Position numbers and translations under genes: made by a program | Shown here: one piece after another, positions 22,701 through 31,155 of the stretch | Layout: each line of letters starts with the position of its first letter | Numbering within the stretch: position 1 is the first letter of the stretch | Notes under the pieces: generated by a model | What the model was told of the DNA's origin: nothing | Databases searched by the model: none | The model's input: the letters and a program-made list of their open reading frames with translations, nothing else | Virus record (IMG/VR): IMGVR_UViG_3300041432_000057 | Span: 1 to 32,708 of that record | Direction: 5' to 3' (one strand) | Source: a virus | DNA length: 32,708 bases

Positions 22701-22922
22701 AGAAACTACTGAATTATAAGTAAGTCCCGTTTCACTGAAATTTGATCCGGTTCCATCTCTGAAAACACCGGCAACAACTTCATCTTGCAATATTTCTCTT
22801 CTTCTGTTTGACACTCCTTTAACCATTGAGGTGCTAACTAATGGGGCCATATCTCTATTTAGTAAATATTCGTTAGAGTATGACGAGCCTGGTGGAGGGG
22901 GATTTTTGAAATTTTTTTTCAT
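19794..22922 (-). CDS. Portal protein interrupted by an intein (1042-aa precursor)
   Basis: The start is set at 22922 because AAGG lies 8 nt upstream; the open frame extends 15 codons further but those lack an SD. Flanking the intein (residues 356-758) are portal-like segments: WCRAFFALNPFVHNAISLHS near 132-151, PYEVRGTGLPVCIFRQL near 290, and after the intein ISGDITQLVKEIYVGLQVP and the SNGGVALDVLRQRY region near 820. Removing the intein leaves 639 residues, a normal portal length. The C-terminus from about 965 is a strikingly Pro/Gly-rich tail (GPPPGPPGPPPGAGPPPPPP type). The portal forms the dodecameric ring through which DNA is packaged. The identification rests on these motifs and on adjacency to TerL. 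Confidence 0.85.
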   Translation of the reverse strand: MKKNFKNPPPPGSSYSNEYLLNRDMAPLVSTSMVKGVSNRRREILQDEVVAGVFRDGTGSNFSETGLTYNSVVSASVGGFKKNAQVLSGGGGMHNGYGGAGNTIKQIPEVYSPLWLSSNLNLPRDRATINAWCRAFFALNPFVHNAISLHSTYPISKLQIKCHNQMVQNFFNDMSEELDLMNVCIQIAQEYFLLGEAFPYAEFDSAKGVWSRIIIQNPDNMIVNRSVVASEPIIMLKPDLNLQNIVRSNKPSDIEQKKQLSQHIIDSVKRGKNIMLDNFHVSHLARKIAPYEVRGTGLPVCIFRQLMLMDKLRESKYAQADNLINPLTLVKIGSEGQDGLHPSHADIEYWREVFECHDEETEVLTSEGFKKFDEVISFSEAMDGTYNTSYITHVAPIAGVKIACFNSNNEQLEYHEPTGASVYNYSGDMYHFANEKLDIKVTPNHKMWVSRKEYEYHGHRSLRKTKWGEWKKVEAQDIKMTDYNRTRSQVKWEGNDDVKFVDVCGKQIPIELYLEFLGYVLSEGCVFTNGKCNSVGIYQTYEKFQQEMSNCINNFAKILDKKVYNTTSKRTHINKNWKDVWCGTINNKDVYDHFVKEVGDSDGRTKSYYKKIPRWVLNLSTRLLNILLDALVKGDGSVYLNPNKKSNRFAYYSTSKQLADDVYEVVYKCGLVPTSFVRDGENYTNREDYVRVPLHTVLWSNSGKGKFPLVYKTSRNSQTKEKRNLLTIEKYDGKVWCFEVPTGLFITRRGGKITVQANSAQYDKDFKIFTHPGVTIERVGAGQGIYDISGDITQLVKEIYVGLQVPSVLMDGGADVTYSNGGVALDVLRQRYMSFRNILSAWLKRKIFAPISKFHDFYEFKEGSSGKQEKHLIVPDIDWNHMSLFDAGDYINTLVQLTAPAGEGVAPRVSTATLYRSLGLEEEDEVRKLRKEAKQAAINKKEAASLAAMTLPELRSLGDDDEIPEVKPPPGQNGQGENLVPGEVPPGGAPPGMPPPPDMGLPGLGALPPPPSGGPPPGPPGPPPGAGPPPPPPTPPAGAPPK
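20649..21857 (-). mobile_element. LAGLIDADG homing-endonuclease intein in the portal gene (403 aa)
   Basis: The insert runs from Cys (codon 21857-21855) to Asn (20651-20649), followed by Ser+1. Block A is CHDEETEVLTSEGFKKFDEV; block B is VTPNHKMWV; the two LAGLIDADG helices are YLEFLGYVLSEG (21.4 kb) and LLDALVKGDGS (about 21.0 kb), with acidic residues at their ends as active-site candidates; block F/G is VWCFEVPTGLFITRRGGK then VQAN|S. The penultimate residue is Ala and not the usual His, as in some natural active inteins. Splicing would join ...WREVFE to SAQYDKDF.... The endonuclease appears intact, so homing may still be active. Confidence 0.93.
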
Positions 22923-22989
22923 TATATTACCTTGATCTATAATATGCTGCGATATTATATATATCAAAGCAAATACTAAAATTTCACAT

Positions 22990-24843
22990 TTAGAATCGAC
23001 GGGTTATAACGCCGGTAGTTACTAAGGGCTTACGATTTGCTTTTAGATTATCATTCATAAGTAACGGATTTTTGGTTGTAAAACCATTGCTTACTATAAA
23101 TTTGTACGCTATATATGCGTTCAACAACGACATGAGACCATCGTTTGGCGTAGATCCTTTTACATAATGAATTGTTGGATCTCCGAATTTTGACAACACG
23201 GGCTTTATATCCATGCTAGAACAATGAGAAACAAGCCAAGCAATCTTTTCATAATCTCCATATGGAAATCTTATTTGCCCCTTTTTCATTTGAGCAAATA
23301 ACTCTCCAATATAAAAATCTCTTTCAAATGTAATTTCTTTTGGGAATGCATCTTTATTGAATTTTACTTTATCATTCACCTTACCTTGGGATCTTGAAAC
23401 GATATATTTATCGCCATAAGTAGTGTGAAGAGTAGATGATAAATCTTCTGAATATCCTATATCCCCGATAGCCAATTGAATGCTGTATTGGCGCATAATG
23501 TGATCAATAATATTTTTTTTGCTCTCTGGGTCGTTTTTAGGAAATTTATAACAATATTCTATGGACAATAAGTTTGGACCCTTGGCAACCAATACCACCG
23601 CCGTTGAATATGATTGTCCATGCATCTTGGCTTTATCAGTATTTGCCATTTGCTCAAGATCTGATCTTTTGCCATAATCTATCCCAAGAGTCACTATAAG
23701 TTCTTCGCCTGGCATAATGCGGGCCCTAAGCTTTCTCCCTACATCGCCGCAAAATTCTCGAATCTCTTCTGCTGTAATTGGGCTTGAGTCTCCTTGAAAG
23801 AATTCTCCTAAAACTTCATTTCTATATAAACGCTCGGTGTTAAGAGGATGGTTTTCTGGCTTTTCAGCAATTATCCTTTCTTTTGGATATGTAGGCATAT
23901 ATAGTTGGTTTATGTGAAATCCAATCAACTTACATTCATTTTCATCGCGACTACCAATCCATTTACCACGTTCTACAGCCTCATTTTTATTTTGTTCGCA
24001 TCCACAATGAGTACATTTTACAATGAAAGTGTGAAGCCACACTTTCTCCCAATCATCATTTCCTGGTGTGAAAAGAGGGAAAAATTTTTCGCATTGCTCA
24101 CATCCAAGATGATAATATTGCTGATTTGATGCTTCCCACAACTTATAAAAGTCGGAGCCTTTCTTTTTTGGAGTGCCAAAATAAACTTGCACACCGTCGC
24201 CTATCGGGCCATATTTTGATTGGGCTAAAATCTTTGTGGCATTTATTATGGCTCCGCCGCTCATATCCTGGACTTCATCAAAGAATATAATATCGTTAGA
24301 GCGTCCACGAATTCGGTCAGCGTCAATGCCGATTGAATTTACTTCTAATGTGTTGCCATTTATAAATTGCTTGAAGCTAAGGGAATCATTTGTAGAGGTA
24401 TTTTGATCCAACTTCTTTTCCATAAATGATTTATTTTTACCTTTTACATTGGTGTCTTCCCTTTTAGAATTCATAATCATTGGGTTGAGCTTTGTTTTAG
24501 AATATATTGTAGCCATTTCCAATTGAGGGAATGCGTGCATTATTCTAACCGGCGGTCTTCCGCCTGTGCCGAAACCATCTGAACCAGTAAAATACATTTC
24601 TAATGCGGCAGCCATAATGGTGCCTCCAACCTGACGTCCTTTCGTAAGGATGACTGGTTTGCCATTTATTTCTAATGCTTTAATTCCAATGTATCTATAA
24701 ATATCTGAGAATGGTTTAAATCCATTACCATTCAAACGGAATGCTTCACCTTCTAATGTAAGATGACTTTCTGCGAAATATACAGGATCAAGATCAAGAA
24801 TTTTAGTTTTTATTTCTTTGAAAAGGTCTTTATCAACCGTCAT
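22990..24843 (-). CDS. terL: Terminase large subunit (617 aa)
   Basis: The ATPase domain has a Walker A variant KGRQVGGT (68-75), a Walker B DIIFFDE (184-190) and a likely coupling motif YFGTP (221-225). An insertion at about 245-285 carries CEQC and CTHC, a zinc ribbon of the kind seen in several terminases. The nuclease domain shows LGIDYGKRSD (Asp389), AIGDIGYSED (Asp461) and TPNDGLMSL (Asp568), the three acidic residues of an RNase H-like fold. It packages DNA into proheads through the portal encoded next. Length is normal. No SD was visible before the ATG, unlike most neighbours; the gap to the upstream gene is 31 bp. Confidence 0.95.
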   Translation of the reverse strand: MTVDKDLFKEIKTKILDLDPVYFAESHLTLEGEAFRLNGNGFKPFSDIYRYIGIKALEINGKPVILTKGRQVGGTIMAAALEMYFTGSDGFGTGGRPPVRIMHAFPQLEMATIYSKTKLNPMIMNSKREDTNVKGKNKSFMEKKLDQNTSTNDSLSFKQFINGNTLEVNSIGIDADRIRGRSNDIIFFDEVQDMSGGAIINATKILAQSKYGPIGDGVQVYFGTPKKKGSDFYKLWEASNQQYYHLGCEQCEKFFPLFTPGNDDWEKVWLHTFIVKCTHCGCEQNKNEAVERGKWIGSRDENECKLIGFHINQLYMPTYPKERIIAEKPENHPLNTERLYRNEVLGEFFQGDSSPITAEEIREFCGDVGRKLRARIMPGEELIVTLGIDYGKRSDLEQMANTDKAKMHGQSYSTAVVLVAKGPNLLSIEYCYKFPKNDPESKKNIIDHIMRQYSIQLAIGDIGYSEDLSSTLHTTYGDKYIVSRSQGKVNDKVKFNKDAFPKEITFERDFYIGELFAQMKKGQIRFPYGDYEKIAWLVSHCSSMDIKPVLSKFGDPTIHYVKGSTPNDGLMSLLNAYIAYKFIVSNGFTTKNPLLMNDNLKANRKPLVTTGVITRRF

Positions 24844-24874
24844 AAAAGAATATGATAATATTGATAATTGAAGA

Positions 24875-25507
24875 TTATACCACCTTCACTGACGGTGTAA
24901 GGGCATGAAGAGCATCATCATTTGATGGGTCAATTTCTTCATCATTAAAGGTTGGCATTTTACCTAAATTATGAAGATTGGTATCTTGATTTGGGTGCTT
25001 TTTCTTTTCTCCTATATTTTTATTATTTAGCCAAATAATTAACTTAGGATCATCCCAGCCAGCATCATTGGAAACATCGGATCTATGAATTGTTTTTAAT
25101 TTATCTATAATGGCTGGCAATGGTAAATTACCGTGGGTGCTTTCAATATAGTTTGTTGCTGTCATTTGTAATTGAGGTACGGTTTTGAAAAGCTCTGGAG
25201 TATTGTCAGATTTCTTTTCTACTTTTTCTTGAGCATGAGATTGCAACTTAGTAAAATGATTTAAGCCACTTCTTTCCTTCATATCTTCAACTGCCGCGTC
25301 AACTGTAGAATGTTTTGATTTATATCCCATAATTGAAGAGATTTGATCGTAGATAGAGTGTTGTGCGCGAGTTTTTGACTCAACGCTTTGTTTTGCTAAG
25401 TTATTTGCGAAATCGCTTAGCCAACCTGGAAGCACTTCCCTTCTCTCAATATCGTGAGATTGCGGCATGATTACAGGATCAACTCTTTGTGGGTATCTTC
25501 TAGACAT
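24875..25507 (-). CDS. Unknown protein before terminase (210 aa)
   Basis: AAGGA precedes the ATG at about 7 nt. The protein is polar, with a helical segment at 25-60 and a Lys/Asn/Asp-rich C-terminal third. No motif, membrane helix or signal peptide was seen. It starts 9 bp after the upstream stop and ends 31 bp before TerL. A terminase accessory or virion role is possible by position only. Confidence 0.65.
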   Translation of the reverse strand: MSRRYPQRVDPVIMPQSHDIERREVLPGWLSDFANNLAKQSVESKTRAQHSIYDQISSIMGYKSKHSTVDAAVEDMKERSGLNHFTKLQSHAQEKVEKKSDNTPELFKTVPQLQMTATNYIESTHGNLPLPAIIDKLKTIHRSDVSNDAGWDDPKLIIWLNNKNIGEKKKHPNQDTNLHNLGKMPTFNDEEIDPSNDDALHALTPSVKVV

Positions 25508-25516
25508 AATAATTCC

Positions 25517-26518
25517 TTAGCTTTGGTAATTTGCGGCAAAGTCAAAGTTATCGGAAGAAGTATAATCAACATCTTCATCTGGCAAATAACCACGATCTGA
25601 GCGCATCTGCCAACCCATATCAGCAAATAGTTGCATACATTCAAAAATTTGTTTATCATCCAAATTGAATTTGTCGGCTAATTTTTTAAACATGTCAGAC
25701 ATATCATGTCCGGCAGAAACTTCGCCGTTTATGCAAGTTCTAACTATTGATGATATGAAAAGCGGCACCGTCACCACAATTCCTGTTATGCCAGGAATTT
25801 TTTGAGCTTCTTTGACAAAACCAAGTTCGCTTAGTTCGATTGAAGCCTTCTTCTTTTTCTTACCGCTTTTCTTTGATTTTGAAATTTTGTCAATGCGGTC
25901 ATGCAACATTTCAATGCCATTGTCAATAGTAGATCTAACTTCTTCAATTTTGTTAGCATCCAATTCACCATCAACATCAAGCCTCATGGCTTTTGATATT
26001 TCGCTGTCAAGCTTATTGAGATAAGATAGGGCTCTCTCCACACCGGCAGTATCGTAGCCTGAGTGTTGTGGAACGCTTTCTAGACGCTCTTTTACCCAAG
26101 CAATAAAGCCTTTTGCACCCTTGGCCTGCCAATCCCACTTTGGCGGGACTTTTGATTTCTTATCATCGTCAGCTTTAGCCTCTTCCTCTGGTGCTTCTAC
26201 TACTTCAAGTTGTTTTTCCATTGCTGGGTCTAAATGATCAGCCCCTGGCAATCCCTCAAACTCAAATGATAATTCTTCTGGATGATTTTCTGAAACTTCA
26301 AAAGGCTCTTCTGAAACTTCTAATGGTGAATTGTCGCCTTGCAATACTTCTGGGTCATGCAATTCCATAACTGTTTCTGGTGCTGGTGGTTGCGTATAAA
26401 CTACAACATGATCCCCAGATTCGTTAGGATTCAAAACAAGTGCCGGCGCATGAGCATCAGGTTGCTCTTCTACGACTAAATCTTCCATCATTTGTGCTGT
26501 TGTTTGTCCTAATGACAT
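25517..26518 (-). CDS. Unknown acidic virion-type protein (333 aa)
   Basis: AGAGG lies 6 nt before the ATG. The first ~125 residues are acidic and disordered (rich in Glu, Pro, Val), then a helical domain (about 130-220), a Lys-rich patch (KSKKSGKKKKKAS), the recurring LSELGFVKEAQKI element at about 229-241, and a C-terminal domain of ~90 residues beginning GITGIVVTVPLF, with an acidic tail. No enzyme motif. Possibly a structural or scaffold-interacting protein. Confidence 0.65.
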   Translation of the reverse strand: MSLGQTTAQMMEDLVVEEQPDAHAPALVLNPNESGDHVVVYTQPPAPETVMELHDPEVLQGDNSPLEVSEEPFEVSENHPEELSFEFEGLPGADHLDPAMEKQLEVVEAPEEEAKADDDKKSKVPPKWDWQAKGAKGFIAWVKERLESVPQHSGYDTAGVERALSYLNKLDSEISKAMRLDVDGELDANKIEEVRSTIDNGIEMLHDRIDKISKSKKSGKKKKKASIELSELGFVKEAQKIPGITGIVVTVPLFISSIVRTCINGEVSAGHDMSDMFKKLADKFNLDDKQIFECMQLFADMGWQMRSDRGYLPDEDVDYTSSDNFDFAANYQS

Positions 26519-26584
26519 TAAATACCTCTAAATTATTGATCTATTCTAATAGACTATGCTAAAATAGTAGTTTCTCATAACGAA

Positions 26585-26956
26585 TTATTTTTTCTTCTTA
26601 TCATCGACATAATGATTGTCAAGTCGTCCATAGTAAAGATTGGTTACAGGTTTAGCGTCAAGATCTTCTTGTGGATAGATTCCGTCCAACATTCCTAGCG
26701 GTCCGCATGGTTCTTCTGGGCTCCAAGGCATTTCCGTCACTTGGCTTTCTAGTGTATCTTGTAAATTATTTTTATCTGTATTTGGTTCTGCTGTAAGAAT
26801 TTCAAGCATAGCAAGTCTTCTTTTATTCATTTTCGCTTTTCTTTGTTTTTTACGAAAAGAAGCAAGATCCTTATATTTATCCATATTAGCGTAAAAGCCT
26901 TCGCCATAATCGAAGTTTCTTCGAAATACAATATTTTTTTGACCATTTTTATTCAT
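26585..26956 (-). CDS. Unknown small protein (123 aa)
   Basis: The start overlaps the upstream stop by 1 nt (TAATG) with AGG 7 nt before it. The N-terminal half is basic (RKKQRKAKMNKRR), the C-terminal half acidic/aromatic, ending KKKK. A segment near 80-97 (GPLGMLDGIYPQEDLD) recalls the GPVDGMYPGYESFD part of the scaffold repeat, which may be a shared binding motif or chance. Function unknown. Confidence 0.65.
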   Translation of the reverse strand: MNKNGQKNIVFRRNFDYGEGFYANMDKYKDLASFRKKQRKAKMNKRRLAMLEILTAEPNTDKNNLQDTLESQVTEMPWSPEEPCGPLGMLDGIYPQEDLDAKPVTNLYYGRLDNHYVDDKKKK

Positions 26957-27714
26957 TATTTACCTGTAATTCTTTTCATATAATACGGATATATTTCTTT
27001 TGTTATTGGAATTTGTTGCCATAAACCCATCTCATCTAATAAATAAGTAGTTCTTCTTGCGTTATAAATAAGTGCTTTATTTAGCTTTTCTGCAAGTGCC
27101 CTGTCTGAGGCAAACCTCATTGATTCTGGGTGTTCCTTTATCCAAGTCATAAGATTTGGATCGAGTTCGAAATTCAACTTAGCGGCAAGATAAATAGCTC
27201 TAACCACCCTATTTTTATTTGTAAGCAAAGTGACTTCTGGTGCTAAACAAGTTTTTATAACTTTTTCTTGAATATCTTTGAATCCACGATTTGTTGGGTC
27301 TGTAATAGTTTTCAAATCTAAACTCATAAGTAAAGCATTGCAAGTGAAATCTCTACTATATAATTCTCTTTGCATAGCAGTAGGATCTTCAATTCCAAGT
27401 TTTGCTAGGTATTTATCAATATTTGGAGCATTGAAGTTAGATGAGAAATCAACTTTGAATCCGCCTATAAAAATAGAACTATGACCATCATCCATTACTT
27501 TGGTGTCTATTTTGAATTTTTTATTCAAATAAATTGAAAGTTCTTTCGCTAAATTATGAATTGAATCATCACCAGTTGTAATATCCAGATCTTCAATTGA
27601 TTTTAGATTGCCAAGTAGCTTGTCGCGAGGAGTGCCTCCGACGATCATTGGGGTCGATATACCTTTGCGCTTAGCTATGCTGGTCATTAGCTTTAATAAT
27701 TCGCGAAGTTTCAT
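26956..27714 (-). CDS. Minimal CCA-adding/poly(A) polymerase-type nucleotidyltransferase (252 aa)
   Basis: The class II tRNA nucleotidyltransferase/poly(A) polymerase head domain is clear: IVGGTPRDKLLGN (24-36), EDLDITTGD with the catalytic DxD (Asp42, Asp44), a third carboxylate in FKVDF (Asp89), RDFTCNALLMSLD (121-133), and TDPTNRGFKDIQEKVIKT (138-155), followed by NRVVRAIYLAAKLNF (168-182), the usual nucleotide-recognition helix. Bacterial enzymes of this family are about 400 residues; this one ends after the neck region and lacks most of the body and tail that bind tRNA. Substrate (tRNA 3' end, other RNA, or none) cannot be told. AAGG precedes the ATG. Its place inside a virion gene cluster is unusual. 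Confidence 0.88.
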   Translation of the reverse strand: MKLRELLKLMTSIAKRKGISTPMIVGGTPRDKLLGNLKSIEDLDITTGDDSIHNLAKELSIYLNKKFKIDTKVMDDGHSSIFIGGFKVDFSSNFNAPNIDKYLAKLGIEDPTAMQRELYSRDFTCNALLMSLDLKTITDPTNRGFKDIQEKVIKTCLAPEVTLLTNKNRVVRAIYLAAKLNFELDPNLMTWIKEHPESMRFASDRALAEKLNKALIYNARRTTYLLDEMGLWQQIPITKEIYPYYMKRITGK

Positions 27715-27720
27715 GTTGCC

Positions 27721-29628
27721 TTATACTGCTGGCGGAGCCGCTGGTTTTGGAGTTGGTGGTGCTCCAGGAGTGCCCGTTTGAGCTGGTCCACCTAAATCTT
27801 CTTCCACCTCAAGTTCTGGCTCAGGTTTGGCGCCGCCTTGCTCAATTTGTGCGTCCTCTTGTTGCTTCTTCATTTGTTTTCTAGCTTTTTCTTTATCTTG
27901 GTCAGATTGAAGCTTGCCTTTTGCAGCCTCTACATCTGGAGAACCTGGCGCAACATTTTTCCCTTTGAGGTCAATGGCATTTGTTTTGGCAGAACCTTGT
28001 AATGCCGAAGAAATATTATCAAGACGAGTCAAAATATATTGATTAGAGTCAAGTGCTTTATTTGTGGCTTCTGCTAATTCTGGGAAATAGTTTGCCATAG
28101 ATAAATGTTTCAACATCAAATCAATAATAGATAATTGTCTCGGGATTTCTCTTGTTTTGAATATTTTAGATATATCTTCAACTTTTTCTATAACATCATT
28201 TATTGTTAATCCTTGAAATGCTTGTTCAAGTTTTTTATCAAATTCATTAACGTCAGAAACTTCAGGCACGTTTCCAGGTGCGTTATCTGGCTGTTCTTCA
28301 ACTTCTAAATCTGCTTCTGGCGCAGCTTTTGGCTTTGGAGTTGGTGCTTTAAGCGGCGGAGTAGGATTTGCAATTGGAGCGGCTTGAGCTTCAACAATCC
28401 AGCCATCCAAATTATTTTTTTGAAATTGACGAATCATAACATCAAGATTTGTTAAAGAGGCTTCAACTAACCAATCTTCGGCTTCATTTACTTCCAAATC
28501 ATCATCGTTCGATTCGTCGGTTGACTCATCTTCCTCACCTGAAAGACCATCAAGAAAACTTTTCATGCCTTCGCTAATTGGCTTTTCTATTTGCCCTGGT
28601 AGCTGAGGATTTGGAGGTGAATTGGTTGGAGGAGATGTTTGGCCAGGTCCTTGACCAGGAACTGCACCAGGCAAGCCTCCACCATCTGTCATTGGGTTTG
28701 CTGGCTCGGATGGAAGCGGCACCGTTGCCTTTGGAGCATCGCCTGCAACACCATCGGCAATTTTACATAAATATGCGGCAGCCTTTACAAATCCTTTTTT
28801 ATTTAGAATGTTAGCTTCGCGAACAATCATATCTTCATAAAGTTTAGTTGAAGAACTTTTCTTATTTACTGTGTGAATTTTCTTTTTCAATTCATAAATG
28901 ATGTGCATCAAAGTTTCGAATTCATTGCCAGCAAATGTTTGGCCATCTTCAGATCTCAATAATTTCTCGGCTGAATCTAATCTGCTTACAATTTTATTTC
29001 TTTGCTTCTCTATAAGAGATCTTTTTTCATCGTCTTGCACCATTTCATTGGTGGCTGGGTCTTTGGCAAAATCTATATCTTTGCCAATATTTTGCTCTTT
29101 ATGAACGGGAACGAAATATCCAGGGTTATGGTCATTTGTCCAATATCCAATTTGTGCAAGCTTTGTTTGCTTAGGAGTTTCTTTAGCCGCATCAGAATAT
29201 TTCTTATGTGCTCTTTCTTCGTAAAATTTGAACCAATTTTTGAAATCAAGCTTTTCCATTTCATCCCATCCAGATATAACTTTATTTAGTGCGGCACCCT
29301 TATCGTTGCCATTATGGACTAAATAATATAAATTTTTCACAGTAGCTACCCATTTAGATACATCTCTTGGAGCCTTATAACTAATGTATTCGTTGTAGTT
29401 TGGATAAGCCTTGGAAGACAAATCTTTTTTTGGCTTATAATCTTTTATTGATTTTTCGATGTCTTTTGCGTCATCAGTAGTTAGCCCATAATTAGAAAGA
29501 GTTTTGCTATCTTGCAATAATTTTTTTCTAATATTTTCTGGCAAGTCTTTTGGCAATTTGGATTTATTTTTTTCAAAAAATTCATTCATTGGCTCTTTTT
29601 CAAAAGTAATTAATTTTGGATTATACAT
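27721..29628 (-). CDS. Unknown large virion-type protein with Pro-rich linkers (635 aa)
   Basis: ATG 29628 is chosen because GAGG lies 6 nt before it; the frame has earlier ATGs at 29634 and 29640 without an SD. Residues about 1-260 are a charged helical region with an aromatic segment (WTNDHNPGYFVPVH). Near 271-293 is the recurring ILNKKGFVKAAAYLCKIAD element. A Pro/Gly linker (about 300-345), an acidic stretch, a helical domain, a second Pro/Ala linker (about 415-440), a helical domain, and a Glu/Pro-rich tail follow. No enzyme motif. The multi-domain, linker-joined layout suggests a structural or scaffold-like protein. Confidence 0.7.
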   Translation of the reverse strand: MYNPKLITFEKEPMNEFFEKNKSKLPKDLPENIRKKLLQDSKTLSNYGLTTDDAKDIEKSIKDYKPKKDLSSKAYPNYNEYISYKAPRDVSKWVATVKNLYYLVHNGNDKGAALNKVISGWDEMEKLDFKNWFKFYEERAHKKYSDAAKETPKQTKLAQIGYWTNDHNPGYFVPVHKEQNIGKDIDFAKDPATNEMVQDDEKRSLIEKQRNKIVSRLDSAEKLLRSEDGQTFAGNEFETLMHIIYELKKKIHTVNKKSSSTKLYEDMIVREANILNKKGFVKAAAYLCKIADGVAGDAPKATVPLPSEPANPMTDGGGLPGAVPGQGPGQTSPPTNSPPNPQLPGQIEKPISEGMKSFLDGLSGEEDESTDESNDDDLEVNEAEDWLVEASLTNLDVMIRQFQKNNLDGWIVEAQAAPIANPTPPLKAPTPKPKAAPEADLEVEEQPDNAPGNVPEVSDVNEFDKKLEQAFQGLTINDVIEKVEDISKIFKTREIPRQLSIIDLMLKHLSMANYFPELAEATNKALDSNQYILTRLDNISSALQGSAKTNAIDLKGKNVAPGSPDVEAAKGKLQSDQDKEKARKQMKKQQEDAQIEQGGAKPEPELEVEEDLGGPAQTGTPGAPPTPKPAAPPAV

Positions 29629-30391
29629 TGGCATCCTCATTCAATTTCTTAAACATCGTTTCGCTAATGATTTTTGCTTCAGCCAATCTTGCCTCTGTAT
29701 TTAGTTCTTTTTCATTTTTAGGATTTAGTTTATTGATTTTGTTATTGAATATCTCCATAAAACGCATGGAAGTTTCAATATCTATTTCGGCTAATGTTTC
29801 TCTAATAGCTTCATGAAATACTTGGATTTGTTGATCAATATGTTGAACTGTAATGTTATGTTGTATAACTTGGTCAGGCGCACCTAATACAAGTTTATGC
29901 CATTTTTCTAAATGGGTGCCAAGCTGATCAAAATACTCAATTAAAACTCTATCATTGCTCGAATTTATTTCTCTTGGGTCTTCTTGAATCTTATCGAAAA
30001 TTTGAGAAGCCCTTGTTTCAATTGCGAATATAAGGTTGGCTAACATTTTTTTAATGTCAATTTCGTTGCTTGCCAATTGGAGCATTTTGCTCTTATAAGT
30101 TGGATTGTCTTGCACGGCTAGCATCAACGAACTCTCGTTGGAAGAAGCGACTGCTTGCTTTGTTTTTATTAGGTCTTTCTTTATGAAATCGTAAATATCT
30201 AAATAATTGGAAGCAAAAGATTGTAATGATTTAACTGACACGACAAACTTTGACTCTGCCGGATTTGAATACGTATTGACAAGCCATTCGTGTATATCTT
30301 TTGCGCTAATACCTATAATTAGCTTAGATATAATCTCATCCCTATCTGGATGCTCTATGACTTTTTTTAATGCGTTTTTGTTATTCACCAT
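29621..30391 (-). CDS. Candidate small terminase or other DNA-binding protein (256 aa)
   Basis: Residues 17-41 (RDEIISKLIIGISAKDIHEW and on) read like a helix-turn-helix segment, followed by long charged helices (about 60-110 and 140-245) that could oligomerise. That layout, length and a position upstream of TerL fit a small terminase, which recognises packaging DNA, but the five genes between them and the lack of a family signature keep this tentative. No SD was seen for ATG 30391. It overlaps the next gene by 8 nt. Confidence 0.45.
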   Translation of the reverse strand: MVNNKNALKKVIEHPDRDEIISKLIIGISAKDIHEWLVNTYSNPAESKFVVSVKSLQSFASNYLDIYDFIKKDLIKTKQAVASSNESSLMLAVQDNPTYKSKMLQLASNEIDIKKMLANLIFAIETRASQIFDKIQEDPREINSSNDRVLIEYFDQLGTHLEKWHKLVLGAPDQVIQHNITVQHIDQQIQVFHEAIRETLAEIDIETSMRFMEIFNNKINKLNPKNEKELNTEARLAEAKIISETMFKKLNEDANV

Positions 30392-30429
30392 GTAATATAT
30401 GCAAATAGTTTGGCAGAACGCACTAACTA

Positions 30430-31155
30430 TTAGCTTTTATATACATCAAACATTTGTAATTTTTGTTCGCGCGTATCGAACTGCGAGGTTGGTTGTGGCC
30501 AAGAGTTGGGAGTTTCTGCCGCAACTGAACCACCTGGTACCTTGTTGCCACGATCATCGGTATAACCATTTTCATAATTAAATATTGCTTTATCCAAATC
30601 ACATTGCCAGGTATTTTCTCCTATTCTGGCCATTTGCGCCCCGTGATGGATCGGACAGCCACGAGTTGACAAAGCGTGCTCCATAATTCTATATTCTTTG
30701 GTATATGGGCTTTTCTCTAAAGCCTTAACAGTGTCTCCAACTTTTTGTTGCTCATGCAAAGCTTTGTTTACATCTTGGTATTTGGCTTTCAAAACATCAA
30801 TCTTGCGCTCTTGTGCTTCTTTAAAGTTTTTCACTGCGTCTGGTGGCGCTGCAATTGTAAGCAGTAGCTCATCAAGCACCGAAGCGCTCTTTATCAAATC
30901 TGGATCGCCAGACTCGTCAAGGGCTTGCGCAATTTCTGTAAGAGCATCGATTGAGCTTGGTGTGATTAGGCTTTCTTGCGCTGGTTCAATAGCATCTACT
31001 GATGCAGCTCCGGACTTCAATATCTCGGCAGCCTTTATGCAAGTTTCAGCAACTTTCTCAAGGCAAGCATCATCATATTCAGCCAATAGCATGGCTTCAT
31101 TATTTGGACTTTCTAACCATTCAGCAACGGCTATAAGCATTTCAGAAATTCTCAT
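30430..31155 (-). CDS. Unknown virion-type protein with CxxHH...C motif (241 aa)
   Basis: GGAG lies 8 nt before the ATG, which overlaps the upstream stop by 1 nt. Residues 1-110 are two helical hairpins (VAEWLESPNNEAM..., IAQALDESGDPDLIKSASVL). The region 165-212 has RGCPIHHG (Cys167, His170, His171), WQCD (Cys185) and NYENGY...VPGGSV, and looks like a small zinc-binding fold. I recall similar segments in uncharacterised phage proteins but cannot name a family. Function unknown; virion association is inferred from context. Confidence 0.65.
   Translation of the reverse strand: MRISEMLIAVAEWLESPNNEAMLLAEYDDACLEKVAETCIKAAEILKSGAASVDAIEPAQESLITPSSIDALTEIAQALDESGDPDLIKSASVLDELLLTIAAPPDAVKNFKEAQERKIDVLKAKYQDVNKALHEQQKVGDTVKALEKSPYTKEYRIMEHALSTRGCPIHHGAQMARIGENTWQCDLDKAIFNYENGYTDDRGNKVPGGSVAAETPNSWPQPTSQFDTREQKLQMFDVYKS

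Noticed and set aside
22923-22967. Upstream 15-codon extension of the portal
   Set aside because: The earlier ATG has no SD, while ATG 22922 has AAGG at 8 nt.
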